64,000 nucleotides of DNA from Planctomycetota bacterium (GCA_027493625.1 JAOSKM010000001.1:401489-465488); one strand, 5' to 3'; positions 14,989 through 27,049 are shown, counted from the stretch's first letter. Numbers and translations are program-made. Notes: generated from the letters alone by a model not told the origin.

Positions 14989-16584
14989 CTAGGCTTTTTT
15001 CTCCGCCGCGCCTGCGTCGAACTCCACCAGCCGGTTCAGCAGCCGCTGCCTCTGTTCCTGGTAGACGCGTGCCGGCATGGCGCCTTCCTTATACTCCGCC
15101 TCCAGTGCCACCACGGCGTCCAGCACCTCGCGCCTGGAGGCCGGCAGTCGAGCCAGCTTCTTCAACTGCTCGTCGCGCGGCTTGCGGATCGTCGCCACCA
15201 GCGCGCCGACGAACGCCAGCCCGAACACCAGCGCCAGAGCCTTGAACAGCACCGACAGGTTGAAGCTGGGGCCTGGAGGCGCGGGCTGCTGCTGCGCGGT
15301 GGGGGGGCCGGATTCGCCGGCCTCCCAGCGCGACAGCATCTGCTGCGCCTCTTCGGTGAAGGCGAACACCAGCTGCACGACTTCCTGGGATGCGAGGTCG
15401 GGGCTGTGGTCCGGGTTGGGTGGGTGACGGCCGTCCTGGGGCGGACCGTACAGGCGGCGATGCGCGCCCTCGACCAGCGCGGCCAGCGTCAGCTCCGGTG
15501 GCAGGTCGGCTTCCGCCTCCAGCACCGGGTAGTCGAAGCTGCGGGTCACGGATATGCGCTCGGCGGGGGCTGACGTAAGCACTCCGCCCTGGTGCATCAC
15601 CCGGATTTCCAGCACACCCGCCGCGCCAAGCCGGGCGGGGGGCACCGGGCGCGTGAACACCAGGGTGGCCGAGCGCCCGCTGGGGGACGGGTTCACGCGG
15701 TACACCGTGTCGCCGGCGCCGACCATCACCAGCATCGGGTCTTTGTTCAGCAGGTGCCAGTTGTCGGCGCTGACCTGCGGGCCGTTGCCGGGCCGGGCCG
15801 GGCCGCCGTGCATGCCGCCGCCGGTGCCGAAGCTCCAGGCCGCGGCGTTTTCCTCGGTGAACGGCTTCTCCAGCGGCGTGCCGACGTTCCAGCCCTGCAT
15901 GTAGAGCAGCTGGCTGCCGTACATGGCCGGCAGATTCTGCGCGGACAGGCCGGGTGGCACCATCACGTTGAGCTCGACAGTCACCAGCGCGGCGCGGGCC
16001 GGGTCCGGGTTGCTGATGCGCAGGTTCTCGATCAGCTGCACCGGGCCGTAACGCAGGTCGGGGCGCAGGAGGGTGCGCGTCTGAAGCCTGTACTTTTCTA
16101 TCCGCACGTCGGCGCGGTCGGCTCCCAGCCGGAAATATGGAAGGCGCACGTCCAGCGTGGTCACCTCGGGCGTCAGCCAGGCCTCGTTGGTCAGCGGCCA
16201 CCACAGCTCGCCGACCTTGGCGGCGACGCCCAGCCGGGTGTTCAGCGGCAGGCCCTCGAGTCGGAAAGCACCATCGCCCTCAACCGGAGCAAACCAGCTT
16301 CCTGTCGCGATCACCGGCGCGATCAGGCCGCCCAGCGGAGTCTCGGGCTGCTGCCCGTCCGCGAGCGCGTTGAACGCGTCCTGCCACTGAGTTGCGGTCA
16401 GTTCATTGAACGCCGGCGCGTCGGCGGGCAGCGCAACCGCGCCGATCATGGCCGGATCGTCCAGGTAGGGCTCGCCGCCCGCCGCATCGTACAGCCGCCC
16501 GGTCAGCGCGCCCTGCGCCGTCAGCGTGTTCGCCAGCAGGCAGGCCAGCAGCAGGGTGTGAATGTACAGGGCGGATCGGCTCAT
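14989..16584 (-). CDS. Exported membrane-anchored protein of the ccm operon, unknown
   Basis: ATG 16584 overlaps the stop of the upstream gene by four bases (ATGA), which fixes the start; the frame stays open far upstream, but only as antisense-like Arg-rich sequence. The 531-residue product has a signal peptide (SALYIHTLLLACLLANTLTAQG), about 370 residues of beta-rich periplasmic sequence (VRLPYFRLGADRADVRIEKY, LVFTRPVPPARLGAAG), a single membrane helix near the end (ALALVFGLAFVGALVATI), and a basic, helical cytoplasmic tail with LLNRLVEFDAG. The topology is like that of CcmI or of carboxypeptidase-regulatory-domain proteins, but I recognise no family. Position between the ccmI-like gene and ccmA suggests a role in haem or apocytochrome handling. 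Confidence 0.75.
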   Translation of the reverse strand: MSRSALYIHTLLLACLLANTLTAQGALTGRLYDAAGGEPYLDDPAMIGAVALPADAPAFNELTATQWQDAFNALADGQQPETPLGGLIAPVIATGSWFAPVEGDGAFRLEGLPLNTRLGVAAKVGELWWPLTNEAWLTPEVTTLDVRLPYFRLGADRADVRIEKYRLQTRTLLRPDLRYGPVQLIENLRISNPDPARAALVTVELNVMVPPGLSAQNLPAMYGSQLLYMQGWNVGTPLEKPFTEENAAAWSFGTGGGMHGGPARPGNGPQVSADNWHLLNKDPMLVMVGAGDTVYRVNPSPSGRSATLVFTRPVPPARLGAAGVLEIRVMHQGGVLTSAPAERISVTRSFDYPVLEAEADLPPELTLAALVEGAHRRLYGPPQDGRHPPNPDHSPDLASQEVVQLVFAFTEEAQQMLSRWEAGESGPPTAQQQPAPPGPSFNLSVLFKALALVFGLAFVGALVATIRKPRDEQLKKLARLPASRREVLDAVVALEAEYKEGAMPARVYQEQRQRLLNRLVEFDAGAAEKKA

Positions 16585-16976
16585 TGCTGCGCTTTGCTGC
16601 GGGCGAGGTCCTCTTCGATGCGGCGGCGCGCGGCCGTGCGTTTTTCCTGGATGACATCGAGCTGGGCGGTCAACTCGCGCGCGGTCTGCAGGTAAGCGGG
16701 TCGCAGGCGCTCGAAGTCGTCGGCGGGAAGCTTGCCGGCGAGCTTGTCGTCCTCGAGGTCCTTGAGGGCCCGCAGTGCCTCTTCGCGGCGGCGTGCGATG
16801 ATGCTGTACTCGGATTCGACGTCGCCCACGAACCACAGGCGCTTGCGGCGCGCCAGCGGCGAGAATGTCAGCGCCACGACGCCGAACACCAGCGGCGCCA
16901 GGCGCCAGTCGGCGACGGCGGTCAACGCGCCCGCGGCGCCGGCGGCGATCAGGATTTTGAGCCAGGCCTGCTTCAC
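16581..16976 (-). CDS. CcmI-like small membrane protein of cytochrome c biogenesis
   Basis: The 131-residue protein has two hydrophobic segments at the N-terminus (LKILIAAGAAGALTAVADW and LAPLVFGVVALTF) and then an amphipathic coiled coil with SIIARRREEALRALKDLEDD and KLAGKLPADDFERLRPAYL. The last pattern (R-R-EEALRALKDLE-D...GKL-xDF-xLR) is what I know from the N-terminal helical domain of CcmI/CycH-like proteins and from deltaproteobacterial homologues next to ccmH. No TPR domain follows. It overlaps ccmH and the following gene by four bases each, indicating one translationally coupled unit. Confidence 0.65.
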   Translation of the reverse strand: MKQAWLKILIAAGAAGALTAVADWRLAPLVFGVVALTFSPLARRKRLWFVGDVESEYSIIARRREEALRALKDLEDDKLAGKLPADDFERLRPAYLQTARELTAQLDVIQEKRTAARRRIEEDLARSKAQQ

Positions 16977-17535
16977 TCCAGCTCCTTCAGTTCGCGCGCA
17001 ATGCGATCCTCGAAATCGGAATCCACGGCCGGCTGCGGCGCGGCTTCGGGCGCGGGTCCGCGGCGCGTGAGTACACGGAATGCCACGCCGAACGCCGCCA
17101 GCAGCAGCAGGCCGGAGCCGATCAGGATGGGGTAAAGGTTGCTTTCCTCGGGCACCTGCAGCACGCCCTTGCCGAAGCGCTCCATCATCTGCTGCCTGAT
17201 GGCGGCCGCGTCAAGCTTCGGGTTGCCGACCAGTTCGCGCAGAAACTTGCGCTCTTCTTCTTTTGAGCTGCACACGTTGTGGCTGCAGGAAAGCAGCGGC
17301 TCGCGGCAGCCGCAGATGCAGAACAGCTGGTCGCCGACCTGCTGGTACAGCAGCTCAGCCTGGTCCGGCGTGCGCTCCTGGGCTGACAGGGCAGGGGCAA
17401 ACGAGACGAGAGCCAGCAGCAACACCGCCGTCCATTTTGGATTTTGAATTTTGGATTTTGGATTGAATGCCACGGGGGCGGCACCGCACGCCGGGCGCCA
17501 ATCCAGAATCCAAAATCTGAAATCCAGAATCCCCA

Positions 17536-17536
<1 letters not shown>
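16973..17536 (-). CDS. ccmH: CcmH-like thiol-disulfide protein with a repeat-encoded N-terminus
   Basis: The CcmH fold is evident: QLFCICGCREPLLSC with the LxCxxC redox motif region, helical KEEERKFLRELVG, AIRQQMMERFGKGVLQVP and a C-terminal membrane helix (PILIGSGLLLLAAFGVAF). It reduces apocytochrome c cysteines before haem attachment. Extra Cys residues (CICGC and CSHNVC) go beyond the usual LRCxxC. ATG 17536 overlaps the ccmF stop and has GGAGG seven bases upstream. The first 35 residues (ILDFRFWILDW ... NPKSKIQNPK) are encoded by a dispersed inverted repeat and precede a normal signal peptide core (AVLLLALVSFAPALSA), so the repeat seems to have inserted in frame behind the start codon. 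Translation may alternatively start at GTG near 17430. Confidence 0.85.
17432..17534. repeat. MITE-like dispersed inverted repeat, copy 1 (inside 5' end of ccmH)
   Basis: The left side is ATTTTGGATTTTGAATTTTG and similar units, the centre GAATGCCACGGGGGCGGCAC, and the right side the inverted form CCAATCCAGAATCCAAAATC. A second copy lies at 27050-27143 with the same order and a related centre (TTGATGGCCACGATGGCGG). The two sides can fold on each other into a long imperfect hairpin. Confidence 0.75.
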
Positions 17537-20826
<3,290 letters not shown>

Positions 20827-20831
20827 CCGCT

Positions 20832-21266
20832 TTACGGGGCTGGGTTTGCTTCCTCGGCCGTGGTCAGTTCCTTGCCCTCATAACGGGACGGGCACTGGGT
20901 CTGCAGCAGCGTGGCAACGAATGCCCCGCGCCGCGGGTCGTAGCGCCCTTCCATGGTGACGTGGGCCGCCTTCTTCAGGTTGGCGGGCACGTCGTCGCCC
21001 TCATAAATCACCTGCAGTACCGCGGGGTTCGCCGGCAGCTGCTGCCCCTCGGGGGGGATGTCCACGGCCGTGAACTGCGTGGGCCGGAACTGGCTTTGAA
21101 CGGAAAGCACCTGAGCCTTCACCTTGACGCGCTCGCCGTCGTAGGAACTGGAGCTGAGCTCGGGGATGGTGCGGTACTCGGTGCCGCCCTCGAGCAGCGC
21201 CAGGGCGACGGAGCCGCCGATCGCAGCGGCGAACAGTACGATGACGATGATGACCTTCGCGCTCAT
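20832..21266 (-). CDS. ccmE: Haem chaperone CcmE, Cys-type (CxxxY)
   Basis: The 144-residue protein has one N-terminal membrane anchor (VIIVIVLFAAAIGGSVALAL) and an OB-fold domain (VKVKAQVLSVQSQF, VLQVIYEGDDVPANLKKAAHVTMEGRYD). The haem-binding motif near the end is QCPSRYEG: Cys125 takes the place of the His that covalently binds haem in E. coli CcmE (HxxxY), with Tyr129 kept. Cys-type CcmE is known from archaea and some deltaproteobacteria (system I variant). It carries haem from CcmABCD to CcmF in the periplasm. It is the first gene of the ccm operon. Confidence 0.93.
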   Translation of the reverse strand: MSAKVIIVIVLFAAAIGGSVALALLEGGTEYRTIPELSSSSYDGERVKVKAQVLSVQSQFRPTQFTAVDIPPEGQQLPANPAVLQVIYEGDDVPANLKKAAHVTMEGRYDPRRGAFVATLLQTQCPSRYEGKELTTAEEANPAP

Positions 21267-21396
21267 GGTTGCATCTCAACGGCCCGTGGGTTCGCTTGCC
21301 CCGCGGAACTTTATAGCAGGGCCCTCCGCCCGGACAAGCGAAAGCGGCCAACCATAGAACGCATGGGCGGTGGGTTCGATTCGCGAGAAAGGGGGG

Positions 21397-22024
21397 CTAC
21401 TCCTGCTTTTCGGTGTTGAGTTCCTGCTGCAGGCGTGCGGTGAGCGGGCCCTGGCGCTGGAAGGGGTGGTAGGGGAAGACCAGGCGCCAGTGGGTGCGCT
21501 CGGCTTCCGGCGAGTCGACATCAAGGTAGGTGTCGGGTGAGGGGTGCTCGGTGCGGATGAAGTAGCGGTCGCCGATCCAGAAGCCGCGGGACTGCCTGGC
21601 GTTGGTGGGCGGCGCGTCGATCTCCTGCTGGAACAGGAAGTCTTCCTCCTCGCCGTCGAGCCGCAGCCGCAGCCGCATCAGCGGCGTGCCGTCGTCGGGC
21701 CAGACGAAGCCGGGGGGCGCCAGCGGGTCAGGACGCGGAGCGCGGTAGTCGTTGACCTCGACGACCTCGGCGCGGTCGATGAAGGCGCCGACCCTGGGCC
21801 GGATTTCGGACCATCCGACGCGCAACATGTGCTCGCTGTACTCGCGAAGCACCGGTCTGCCCAAAGTGTGAAGAAAAAAGTGAGGGATCATCTTCGCGGT
21901 ATGCGTCGCGCATGACTTCGATGGAAGTGCGCGGCTGGATGAGTCGCGGGCGGGCGGTAACGGAGCAGGCTGCTGCCAGCAACCCTGCGCAGATCAAGGC
22001 AAGGCAGGCGATCGGCTGTTTCAC
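21397..22024 (-). CDS. Lipoprotein of unknown function, interrupted by a frameshift
   Basis: From GTG 22024 (GGGAGAAG upstream) the frame gives MKQPIACLALICAGLLAAAC, a lipoprotein leader with lipobox LAAAC (Cys20), then ARPRLIQPRTSIEVMRDAYREDDPSLF. At the run of six T (A run at 21874-21879 on the plus strand) the sense passes to another frame, LHTLGRPVLREYSEHMLRVG, which continues to the stop at 21397. Removing one T joins them into a protein of about 208 residues. The C-terminal part is beta-rich (MRLRLRLDGEEEDFLFQQEI, RGFWIGDRYFIRTEH, WRLVFPYHPF). No family recognised. Probably outer- or inner-membrane anchored. Lies divergent to the histone-like gene. Confidence 0.7.
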
Positions 22025-22043
22025 GACGCTTCTCCCGGTGGTA

Positions 22044-22055
22044 TTGACGCGTCAA
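22044..22055. promoter_or_regulatory. Palindromic motif TTGACGCGTCAA, site 1
   Basis: A perfect 12-bp palindrome (14 bp with flanking A/T) lies 20 bases upstream of the lipoprotein start. A second site is centred exactly 45 bp away at 22089-22100, in the divergent intergenic region. The motif family TTGACNNGTCAA occurs eight times in the window. Confidence 0.55.
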
Positions 22056-22088
22056 TGGCACGGCCGGTCGGGGGGTTATCCGGACGTA

Positions 22089-22100
22089 TTGACGTGTCAA
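22089..22100. promoter_or_regulatory. Palindromic motif TTGACGTGTCAA, site 2
   Basis: Same family as the site at 22044, in the middle of the divergent region between the lipoprotein and the Lys/Ala-rich basic protein genes. On the minus strand its left half reads TTGACA, so it could overlap a -35 element. Confidence 0.5.
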
Positions 22101-22201
22101 GTGTGCGCGATCGGGGCATGATTTTTCTTTGACGGAAACTTGTGCACAGGATACTTTTCATCCATCGAGTGTGTGCGTTAACGAAACACAAGGAGGGGAG
22201 C

Positions 22202-22339
22202 ATGGCAGGTACCGCGAAGAAGAAGCCGGCTGCGAAGAAGAAGCCGGCCGCCAAGAAGGCCGCCAAGAAGCCGGCCGCCAAGAAGAAGCCCGCAGCCAAG
22301 AAGCCGGCTGCGAAGAAGAAGACCGCCAAGAAGAAGTAA
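22202..22339 (+). CDS. Small Lys/Ala/Pro-rich histone H1-like DNA-binding protein
   Basis: ATG 22202 is preceded by AGGAGGGG, the strongest ribosome site in the region. The 45-residue product is MAGTAKKKPAAKKKPAAKK followed by more KPAAKK units and ends TAKKK. This is the composition of histone H1-tail-like bacterial proteins (Hc1/AlgP-like) that bind and condense DNA electrostatically. No folded domain is present. The gene is monocistronic with a strong terminator at 22437, and its upstream region has two TTGACNNGTCAA palindromes. Codons alternate AAG and GCC/GCT, giving a low-complexity DNA tract. Confidence 0.8.
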   Translation: MAGTAKKKPAAKKKPAAKKAAKKPAAKKKPAAKKPAAKKKTAKKK

Positions 22340-22436
22340 CCACGCAGCACCCGCAGTTCAGGCAGTAAACGAAGCACGTAGACCAACCCAGCGCCCTGAA
22401 GTCAGGACGCGAAACAAACAGCCAGCACACACTCGA

Positions 22437-22475
22437 GAGCCTCACTGTCCGCCAACAGTGAGGCTCGCACTTTTA
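22437..22475 (+). terminator. Rho-independent terminator after the histone-like gene
   Basis: A perfect 12-bp stem (GAGCCTCACTGT and its complement) with loop CCGCCA is followed by GCACTTTT. Confidence 0.92.
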
Positions 22476-22510
22476 ATCCACAGTTTGTCCGCAGGCGGGG
22501 TCAAAGCAAC

Positions 22511-22538
22511 GGGCCGGGGAAGCGCAGCTCCCCGGCCC
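22511..22538 (-). terminator. Terminator of the bL9 operon
   Basis: GGGCCGGGGA pairs with TCCCCGGCCC around AGCGCAGC, 22 bases beyond the bL9 stop. On the minus strand it is followed by GTTGCTTTG, a weak T tract. Confidence 0.65.
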
Positions 22539-22559
22539 TGCCTGCTGTCATCGGTTGCG

Positions 22560-23012
22560 CTACTCGGCCTGCGCCACGATCCACACGCGGCTCTGCACCT
22601 CGACTTCGTCGTGCAGGCGGATGTTGAAGCTGTATGTGCCCAGCTCGCGGATGTGGTCGGATTCCAGCTCGATCTGGCTGGGCTTCAGGGAAACGCCCTC
22701 TTCCTTGAAGGCATCGCAGATCACCTTGGGCGTCACGCTGCCGAACAGGTGGCCCTCGGCGCTGGCGCGCATCGGCACGGTCAGTTGCACCTTGCCGATG
22801 GCCTCAGCGATCTCCTGGGCGGTCTCGCGCTGTTTGACCTGGCGGGCCTCGTAGGCGCGCTTCTCGCCGGCCAGGCGGCGCAGGTTTTCGTCACTGGCGG
22901 GCATGGCCAGATTCTTGGGCAGCAGGTAGTTGCGGGCGTAGCCGTCGGTGACGTCAACCACGTCGCCGCGCTTGCCCACCCCGCGGATGGATTCGCGTAG
23001 TAGAAGTTTCAT
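22560..23012 (-). CDS. rplI: 50S ribosomal protein bL9
   Basis: ATG 23012 follows GGAGAACAC on the minus strand. The 150-residue protein has the bL9 N-terminal RNA-binding domain MKLLLRESIRGVGKRGDVVDV, the signature GYARNYLLPKNLAMPAS, the long connecting helix RQVKQRETAQEIAEAI and the C-terminal domain (EGHLFGSVTPKVICDAFKEE, HDEVEVQSRVWI). Full length for the family. It binds 23S rRNA near the L1 stalk base. It closes the conserved bS6-ssb-bS18-bL9 order. Confidence 0.98.
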   Translation of the reverse strand: MKLLLRESIRGVGKRGDVVDVTDGYARNYLLPKNLAMPASDENLRRLAGEKRAYEARQVKQRETAQEIAEAIGKVQLTVPMRASAEGHLFGSVTPKVICDAFKEEGVSLKPSQIELESDHIRELGTYSFNIRLHDEVEVQSRVWIVAQAE

Positions 23013-23103
23013 GTGTTCTCCTTGCATTGAGGAGGCCGGAGACCGGGTGCGGAGGCAGGAACTGCTTTCCCTGCCGCGCGCTGCCTGCCTCCTGCCGCCT
23101 GGA

Positions 23104-23379
23104 TTACTTGTTCACGAAGGGCAGCAGGGCCATGAAACGCGCGAGCTTCACGGCGTCGCGCACCATTGCCTGTTCCTTGTGGCTGGTGCCCGTGCGCTTG
23201 CGCGGCAGGATCTTGCCCACGCCGCTGATGAAGCGGGACAGGGTGTCCACGTCCTTGTAGTCGATGAAGTCGCGCTGGTCTTTCGACAGCTTGTTCTGCA
23301 CCGGCAGCAGCGTGCGTGTGCGCTTCTTCTTTTTCTTCTTCAGCTTGCTCTTGTTGATGCGGATGTTGCCCATGGTCAT
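23104..23379 (-). CDS. rpsR: 30S ribosomal protein bS18
   Basis: The 91-residue protein has the S18 core [34 protein letters not shown] followed by [16 protein letters not shown] (split here for readability). The N-terminus is an unusual run of lysines ([16 protein letters not shown]). Initiation may be at ATG 23379 or ATG 23373, six bases later; AAGGAAA fits the second by spacing. It binds next to bS6 on the 30S platform. Between ssb and rplI, as in most bacteria. Confidence 0.97.
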   Translation of the reverse strand: MTMGNIRINKSKLKKKKKKRTRTLLPVQNKLSKDQRDFIDYKDVDTLSRFISGVGKILPRKRTGTSHKEQAMVRDAVKLARFMALLPFVNK

Positions 23380-23412
23380 TTTCCTTTACGCGGGTTGCCC
23401 CGCGGCTTGGGT

Positions 23413-23910
23413 TCAGTCAAGTGTGACGTCGTCGCCGACGTCCTCGTCATAGCCAGAGTCGTCGTCGCGGCGCGGCGGCTCGGACAGGTCGTCTTCCAGG
23501 TCGCCGGCGCTTTCGTCGTGGATGGTGTTGCCGCCCTTCTCCACGATGCGGATGTGCCGGCCTGACGCGCTGCGTTCGACTTCGCGGCGGATGAACTGCA
23601 CGCTGTAGGCGACCACGCGGATGCGCGAGCGGCGCTGGCCGTCGCCGGTGGTCCAGGTGTCCTGCTCGAGGCGGCCCTCGACGAAAACCGGCGAGCCCTT
23701 TTTCAGGTACTCGGCACAGCTTTCCGCCAGCTTGCGCCAGCTCACCACGTCGATGAAGCAGGTGCGATCGTGCTTCTCGCCGCTGCTGGTGGTGTAGCTG
23801 TCGCTGACCGCCAGGCGGAATTCCGTGACCGGGGTGCCCGACGGCGTGTGCCGCAGGTCCGGGTCGCGGGCCAGGTTGCCCACCAGGAAAACCTTGTTCA
23901 GCGTAATCAT
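23413..23910 (-). CDS. ssb: Single-stranded DNA-binding protein
   Basis: The 165-residue protein has the SSB OB-fold: LNKVFLVGNLARDPDLRHTP, VTEFRLAVSDSY, TCFIDVVSWRKLAESCAEYL, KGSPVFVEGRLEQDTW and IRVVAYSVQFI. It binds single-stranded DNA in replication, repair and recombination. The C-terminal tail is acidic and disordered but ends GDDVTLD, not the usual DDDIPF-like tip that recruits partner proteins, so partner contacts may differ. Located between bS6 and bS18 as usual. Confidence 0.96.
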   Translation of the reverse strand: MITLNKVFLVGNLARDPDLRHTPSGTPVTEFRLAVSDSYTTSSGEKHDRTCFIDVVSWRKLAESCAEYLKKGSPVFVEGRLEQDTWTTGDGQRRSRIRVVAYSVQFIRREVERSASGRHIRIVEKGGNTIHDESAGDLEDDLSEPPRRDDDSGYDEDVGDDVTLD

Positions 23911-23950
23911 TTCAGCGTCCGTTCGTCTCGGGAATCGTCAGCGCGTCCGA

Positions 23951-24358
23951 TCAGTCGGCAACGCCGACTTCTTCCTCTTCCTTGCGCGACTCCACTTCCG
24001 TTTCGCGCGGGCGTGCGGGCTTGCTCTCGTAGCGCTTGAACCACTTCTCGATCGGCACGCCCTCGCGGTTGGTGAACAGGTAGCGCAGGATGCGCTCCGT
24101 CAGGCGGCACTCCAGCTCCATTTCCGCGACCTTCAGCGTGTTGGAGCGGAACGCAACCAGGATGTAGGCGCCGCGCTTGTTCTTGCGCACCTCGTAGGCC
24201 AGCCGCTGCTCTGCCCACAGCTCGGCGCGGATGATGGTTGCGCCGTGCTTCTCCAGTACTTCCCTGCACAGGGCCACCGCCCCTTCCGGGTCCTTGTTCG
24301 CGAACCCCGAGTCCACGAGGAACAAGCCCTCGTAGGTCCTCTGTCCATCGTCTGCCAT
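23951..24358 (-). CDS. rpsF: 30S ribosomal protein bS6
   Basis: The protein (135 residues) shows the S6 ferredoxin-like fold: RTYEGLFLVDSGFA, KHGATIIRAELWAEQRLAYEV, RKNKRGAYILVAF and LTERILRYLFT. The tail is charged (SRKEEEEVGVAD) and longer than in E. coli-type proteins. Pairs with bS18 on the 30S platform. First gene of the bS6-ssb-bS18-bL9 cluster. Confidence 0.96.
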   Translation of the reverse strand: MADDGQRTYEGLFLVDSGFANKDPEGAVALCREVLEKHGATIIRAELWAEQRLAYEVRKNKRGAYILVAFRSNTLKVAEMELECRLTERILRYLFTNREGVPIEKWFKRYESKPARPRETEVESRKEEEEVGVAD

Positions 24359-24463
24359 GACTTCTCCTGCCCGGTAGTAAAATGCCCCTTCGGTCTGCTC
24401 GCCCGGCGCCGCCGGGTGCCGGCGCCGGGAAGGGCGATGAAATGTGTGTCGAACTCCGACTGC

Positions 24464-25114
24464 CTACTTTTTCCCGGCAGGCTTCGCGGCAGGCTTGGCC
24501 GCGGCCGCAGCCGCCGGGGCCGGAGCGCCCGGCGCGGGGGCGCCCGGCGCCGCCGCAGTTTCGGTGGCGCGGCGCGCCTGGGCGCACTTGACCACCAGAC
24601 CTTCGGGGTTCGGGATCAGATCGGCGCCTTCGGGCAGGTTCAAATCCTTGAAGCGGACCGCCTGGTCCACCTCGAGCTGCGTCACTTCCACCTCGATGAA
24701 CTTGGGAATGCGGGAAGCCGGGCAGTGCACCTCGACCTCGCCGCGCATCACCTCAAGCAGGCCGCCGTGCGAGGCGCCGCGCGGCGTGCCCACGAACTTC
24801 AGCGGCAGCTTCAGGCGCACCTTGTCATGCAGGTCGATGCGGATGAAGTCGATGTGCTGCAGGTGGTCGCCCATGAAGTCGCGCTGCAGGCCGCGCACCA
24901 GAGCGGTCTGCTTGCCGTCGCCGATGTCGAGCTCGACCACGTGGTCGGCGTCGTGCACCAGCTTCTCGATGTCACGCAGGCTGAATTGAAGGTTGATGTT
25001 CTCGCCGCCGCGGCCGTAGAGCACGCCGGGCAGTCCGCCGTTGGCGCGCAGCTTGCGCATGGCCTTGGTGCCGCTGTTGGTGCGGCGCTCGGCCTTTAAA
25101 ACCGGAATCTGCAT
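24464..25114 (-). CDS. rplY: 50S ribosomal protein bL25 (CTC family)
   Basis: ATG 25114 follows GAGGTCAAC and begins MQIPVLKAERRTNSGTKAMR, the bL25 5S-rRNA-binding start; the 13 upstream codons in frame are unlikely. GLPGVLYGRGGENINLQF and LQHIDFIRIDLHDKVRLKLP are family hallmarks. The second TL5/CTC domain follows (GGLLEVMRGEVEVHCPAS, FIEVEVTQLEVDQAV). The end is an Ala/Pro/Lys-rich tail of about 40 residues (PGAPAPGAPAPAAAA). Total 216 residues. It binds 5S rRNA in the large subunit. The order bL25 then bS6 is common in bacteria; pth, often between them, is missing. Confidence 0.95.
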   Translation of the reverse strand: MQIPVLKAERRTNSGTKAMRKLRANGGLPGVLYGRGGENINLQFSLRDIEKLVHDADHVVELDIGDGKQTALVRGLQRDFMGDHLQHIDFIRIDLHDKVRLKLPLKFVGTPRGASHGGLLEVMRGEVEVHCPASRIPKFIEVEVTQLEVDQAVRFKDLNLPEGADLIPNPEGLVVKCAQARRATETAAAPGAPAPGAPAPAAAAAAKPAAKPAGKK

Positions 25115-25194
25115 GTTGACCTCAGTAGTGGACCCCGTGCCTGCGTACCGCACCGTGCGGCGTGGCCTGCGCCGGGTTCGTTCCCGAAAAAGCG

Positions 25195-26978
25195 TTACTT
25201 CTTTACTTTCAAATCCACGGCTGCAAAGCCGCAGCGCTCCCCTTTCGGATCGCGGGCGAACACTTTGAGAATGTAGTCACCGGGCGCAAGGGGGAGTCGG
25301 GATTTCCGGCGAAGAATCCCTCCGTCACCGTTTTTTCGCTTCCATCCGGCAGCACCATTTTAGATTCGGCCACCCCGACAAACTCAACCGGCAGCTTCGC
25401 AACCAGCTTGTTGTTGGAGTTCGCGTGGTTCTGCGCCACAGTTTCTTCTGCTGCTTGCCGCTTCTTTTCATCGTTGCCAGTCAGGTCCGCCTTGTTGAAG
25501 GGCAGAACCTGATGGGCGAGAGCCGTACGCTTGCACTCGATCCGGAACTCGAGTTTGGCGTCGGCAAAGATCTCCAGGCCGCTTACCGCGACAGTAATCT
25601 CGCCTTCCGAAATGACCTCGCCCTTTGACAGTCGCAGGCCGATGTCCAGCTTGGGGTACTGCATGCGCAGGCCAGGGTCGCCGGTCAGGTTGTAGAGGCT
25701 GAGGTGGCTCTGGTTCAGCCCGGCGCGCTCTTTCTCGGGGATGATGAACATCGCCATGGTGTCGAGCTTCTTGCGTTCCGGGTGCTCGCCCAGGATCAGC
25801 TCGCGCTTGGACTTCAGGAATGCCTGGCCCAGCGTCGGCGTGTTGCTCACAGACAGCTCGTCCACCATCGCCAGCTCCAGCAGCGTGTTGCTGTAGGGGT
25901 GGCTGTCGCGGCTGCTGGCGATCACCGCCACGGGCGCCTTCTCCGTGAAGCAGATCTTTTCGGCCAGGCTGCCCTTGGGGTGGTCGAGGCGGCCGGTTTC
26001 GCAGGCGATAATCATCATGACCGGCAGCTTGCCGTCGGGGATGTTGAACTTGCCGACGTCGTCGGCGGAAAGGATCGGGTAGCGCGTGCGTTTGCCGTCC
26101 ACGTCAACGTACATGTCGTCGAGGCGGTCATAGGCGCCGTGGCCCAGGTAGCAGAGCAGCAGGGCGCCGGCGTTGGCCTCTTCAATCACCTTGTCGCTGA
26201 ACTTGCTGGGCACGTAGGCGTATGAGCTGTTGATGTTGGCGTAGGTCATCCGCACGTTGTGGGCCTGCGACATCGACTCGGCGAACTGCATGAACAGCTT
26301 TTCCAGCATGGTGTCGATCATCGCACCGAAGTGGCCCTCGCCTGCGAAGAATGTCAGGTTGCGCAGCCACTCGCCCTGCCTGGCGGCCTCGTAGGCCTTC
26401 ACCTTGGCCAGCGCCAGGCGGGCCTGCTCGGGCGTGCGGGCCGGGATGCGGCCGACGGCGATGTCGGGCAGGCCGTCGTCATCCTGCACCAGGTCGGCGT
26501 AGAAGTTGTCGGTGGGCACGCGCTCGCGCCGGTTGGTGTCGGGGTTGCTGTCCATCTGGCGGGTCAGCATCCAGGGGATTTCGCTTTTCGGGTCGTAGTC
26601 CGTGGCGCTGTCGTTGGGGCAGTCGCCCAGCAGCAGCACCTGGAAGCCCTCGCGGACTTCATCACCGCCGGCGTGCTCGAGGATCGCGCTTTTGATCTCG
26701 GTCAGGCCGGGCTCGTCCATCTCGTGCAGCTTGCCGATCGCGCCGATGGTGAGAACCTTGGTGACCCGGCCGTGGGATGCACGGTATTCGGCCCACTCCT
26801 TGGCGACTTCGGCCAGGCCGTCCGCGCTGACGATCAGGTAATCAACGGCCGGCGCATCGGCCGTAGTTTCACCGTCAGTTTTCTCGGCCGGCTTTTCGTC
26901 CTGCGCGGCCGGGTGCGGCGCGGAAACGAACATCAACGCGACGGCCAAAGCCGCGGCGATCAGCGGAAACTTCTTCAT
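25195..26978 (-). CDS. Exported caspase-like cysteine peptidase, family C25 (gingipain-like), with C-terminal frameshift
   Basis: ATG 26978 follows AGGAG and begins a signal peptide (KKFPLIAAALAVALMFVSA). The body has the C25 caspase-like fold: FQVLLLGDCPNDSATDYDP, DIAVGRIPARTPEQA, LLLCYLGHGAYD with catalytic His280, and VMMIIACETGR with catalytic Cys326, followed by PVAVIASSRDSHPYSN. A beta-sandwich region follows (KGEVISEGEITVAVSGLEIF). Near 25290 the frame is lost at a C5 run: as written it ends at 25209, but with one more C it continues LAPGDYILKVFARDPKGERC to the stop at 25195, clearly the natural end. It probably cleaves proteins after export or at the cell surface; the substrate is unknown. 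It sits oddly between prs and the bL25 gene. Confidence 0.85.
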
Positions 26979-27049
26979 CGTCCAACTCCTGGGCCCACAA
27001 GCTATGGGGATAGTACGAATGAGACAGAAATCCTCACGTCCACCGAAGT

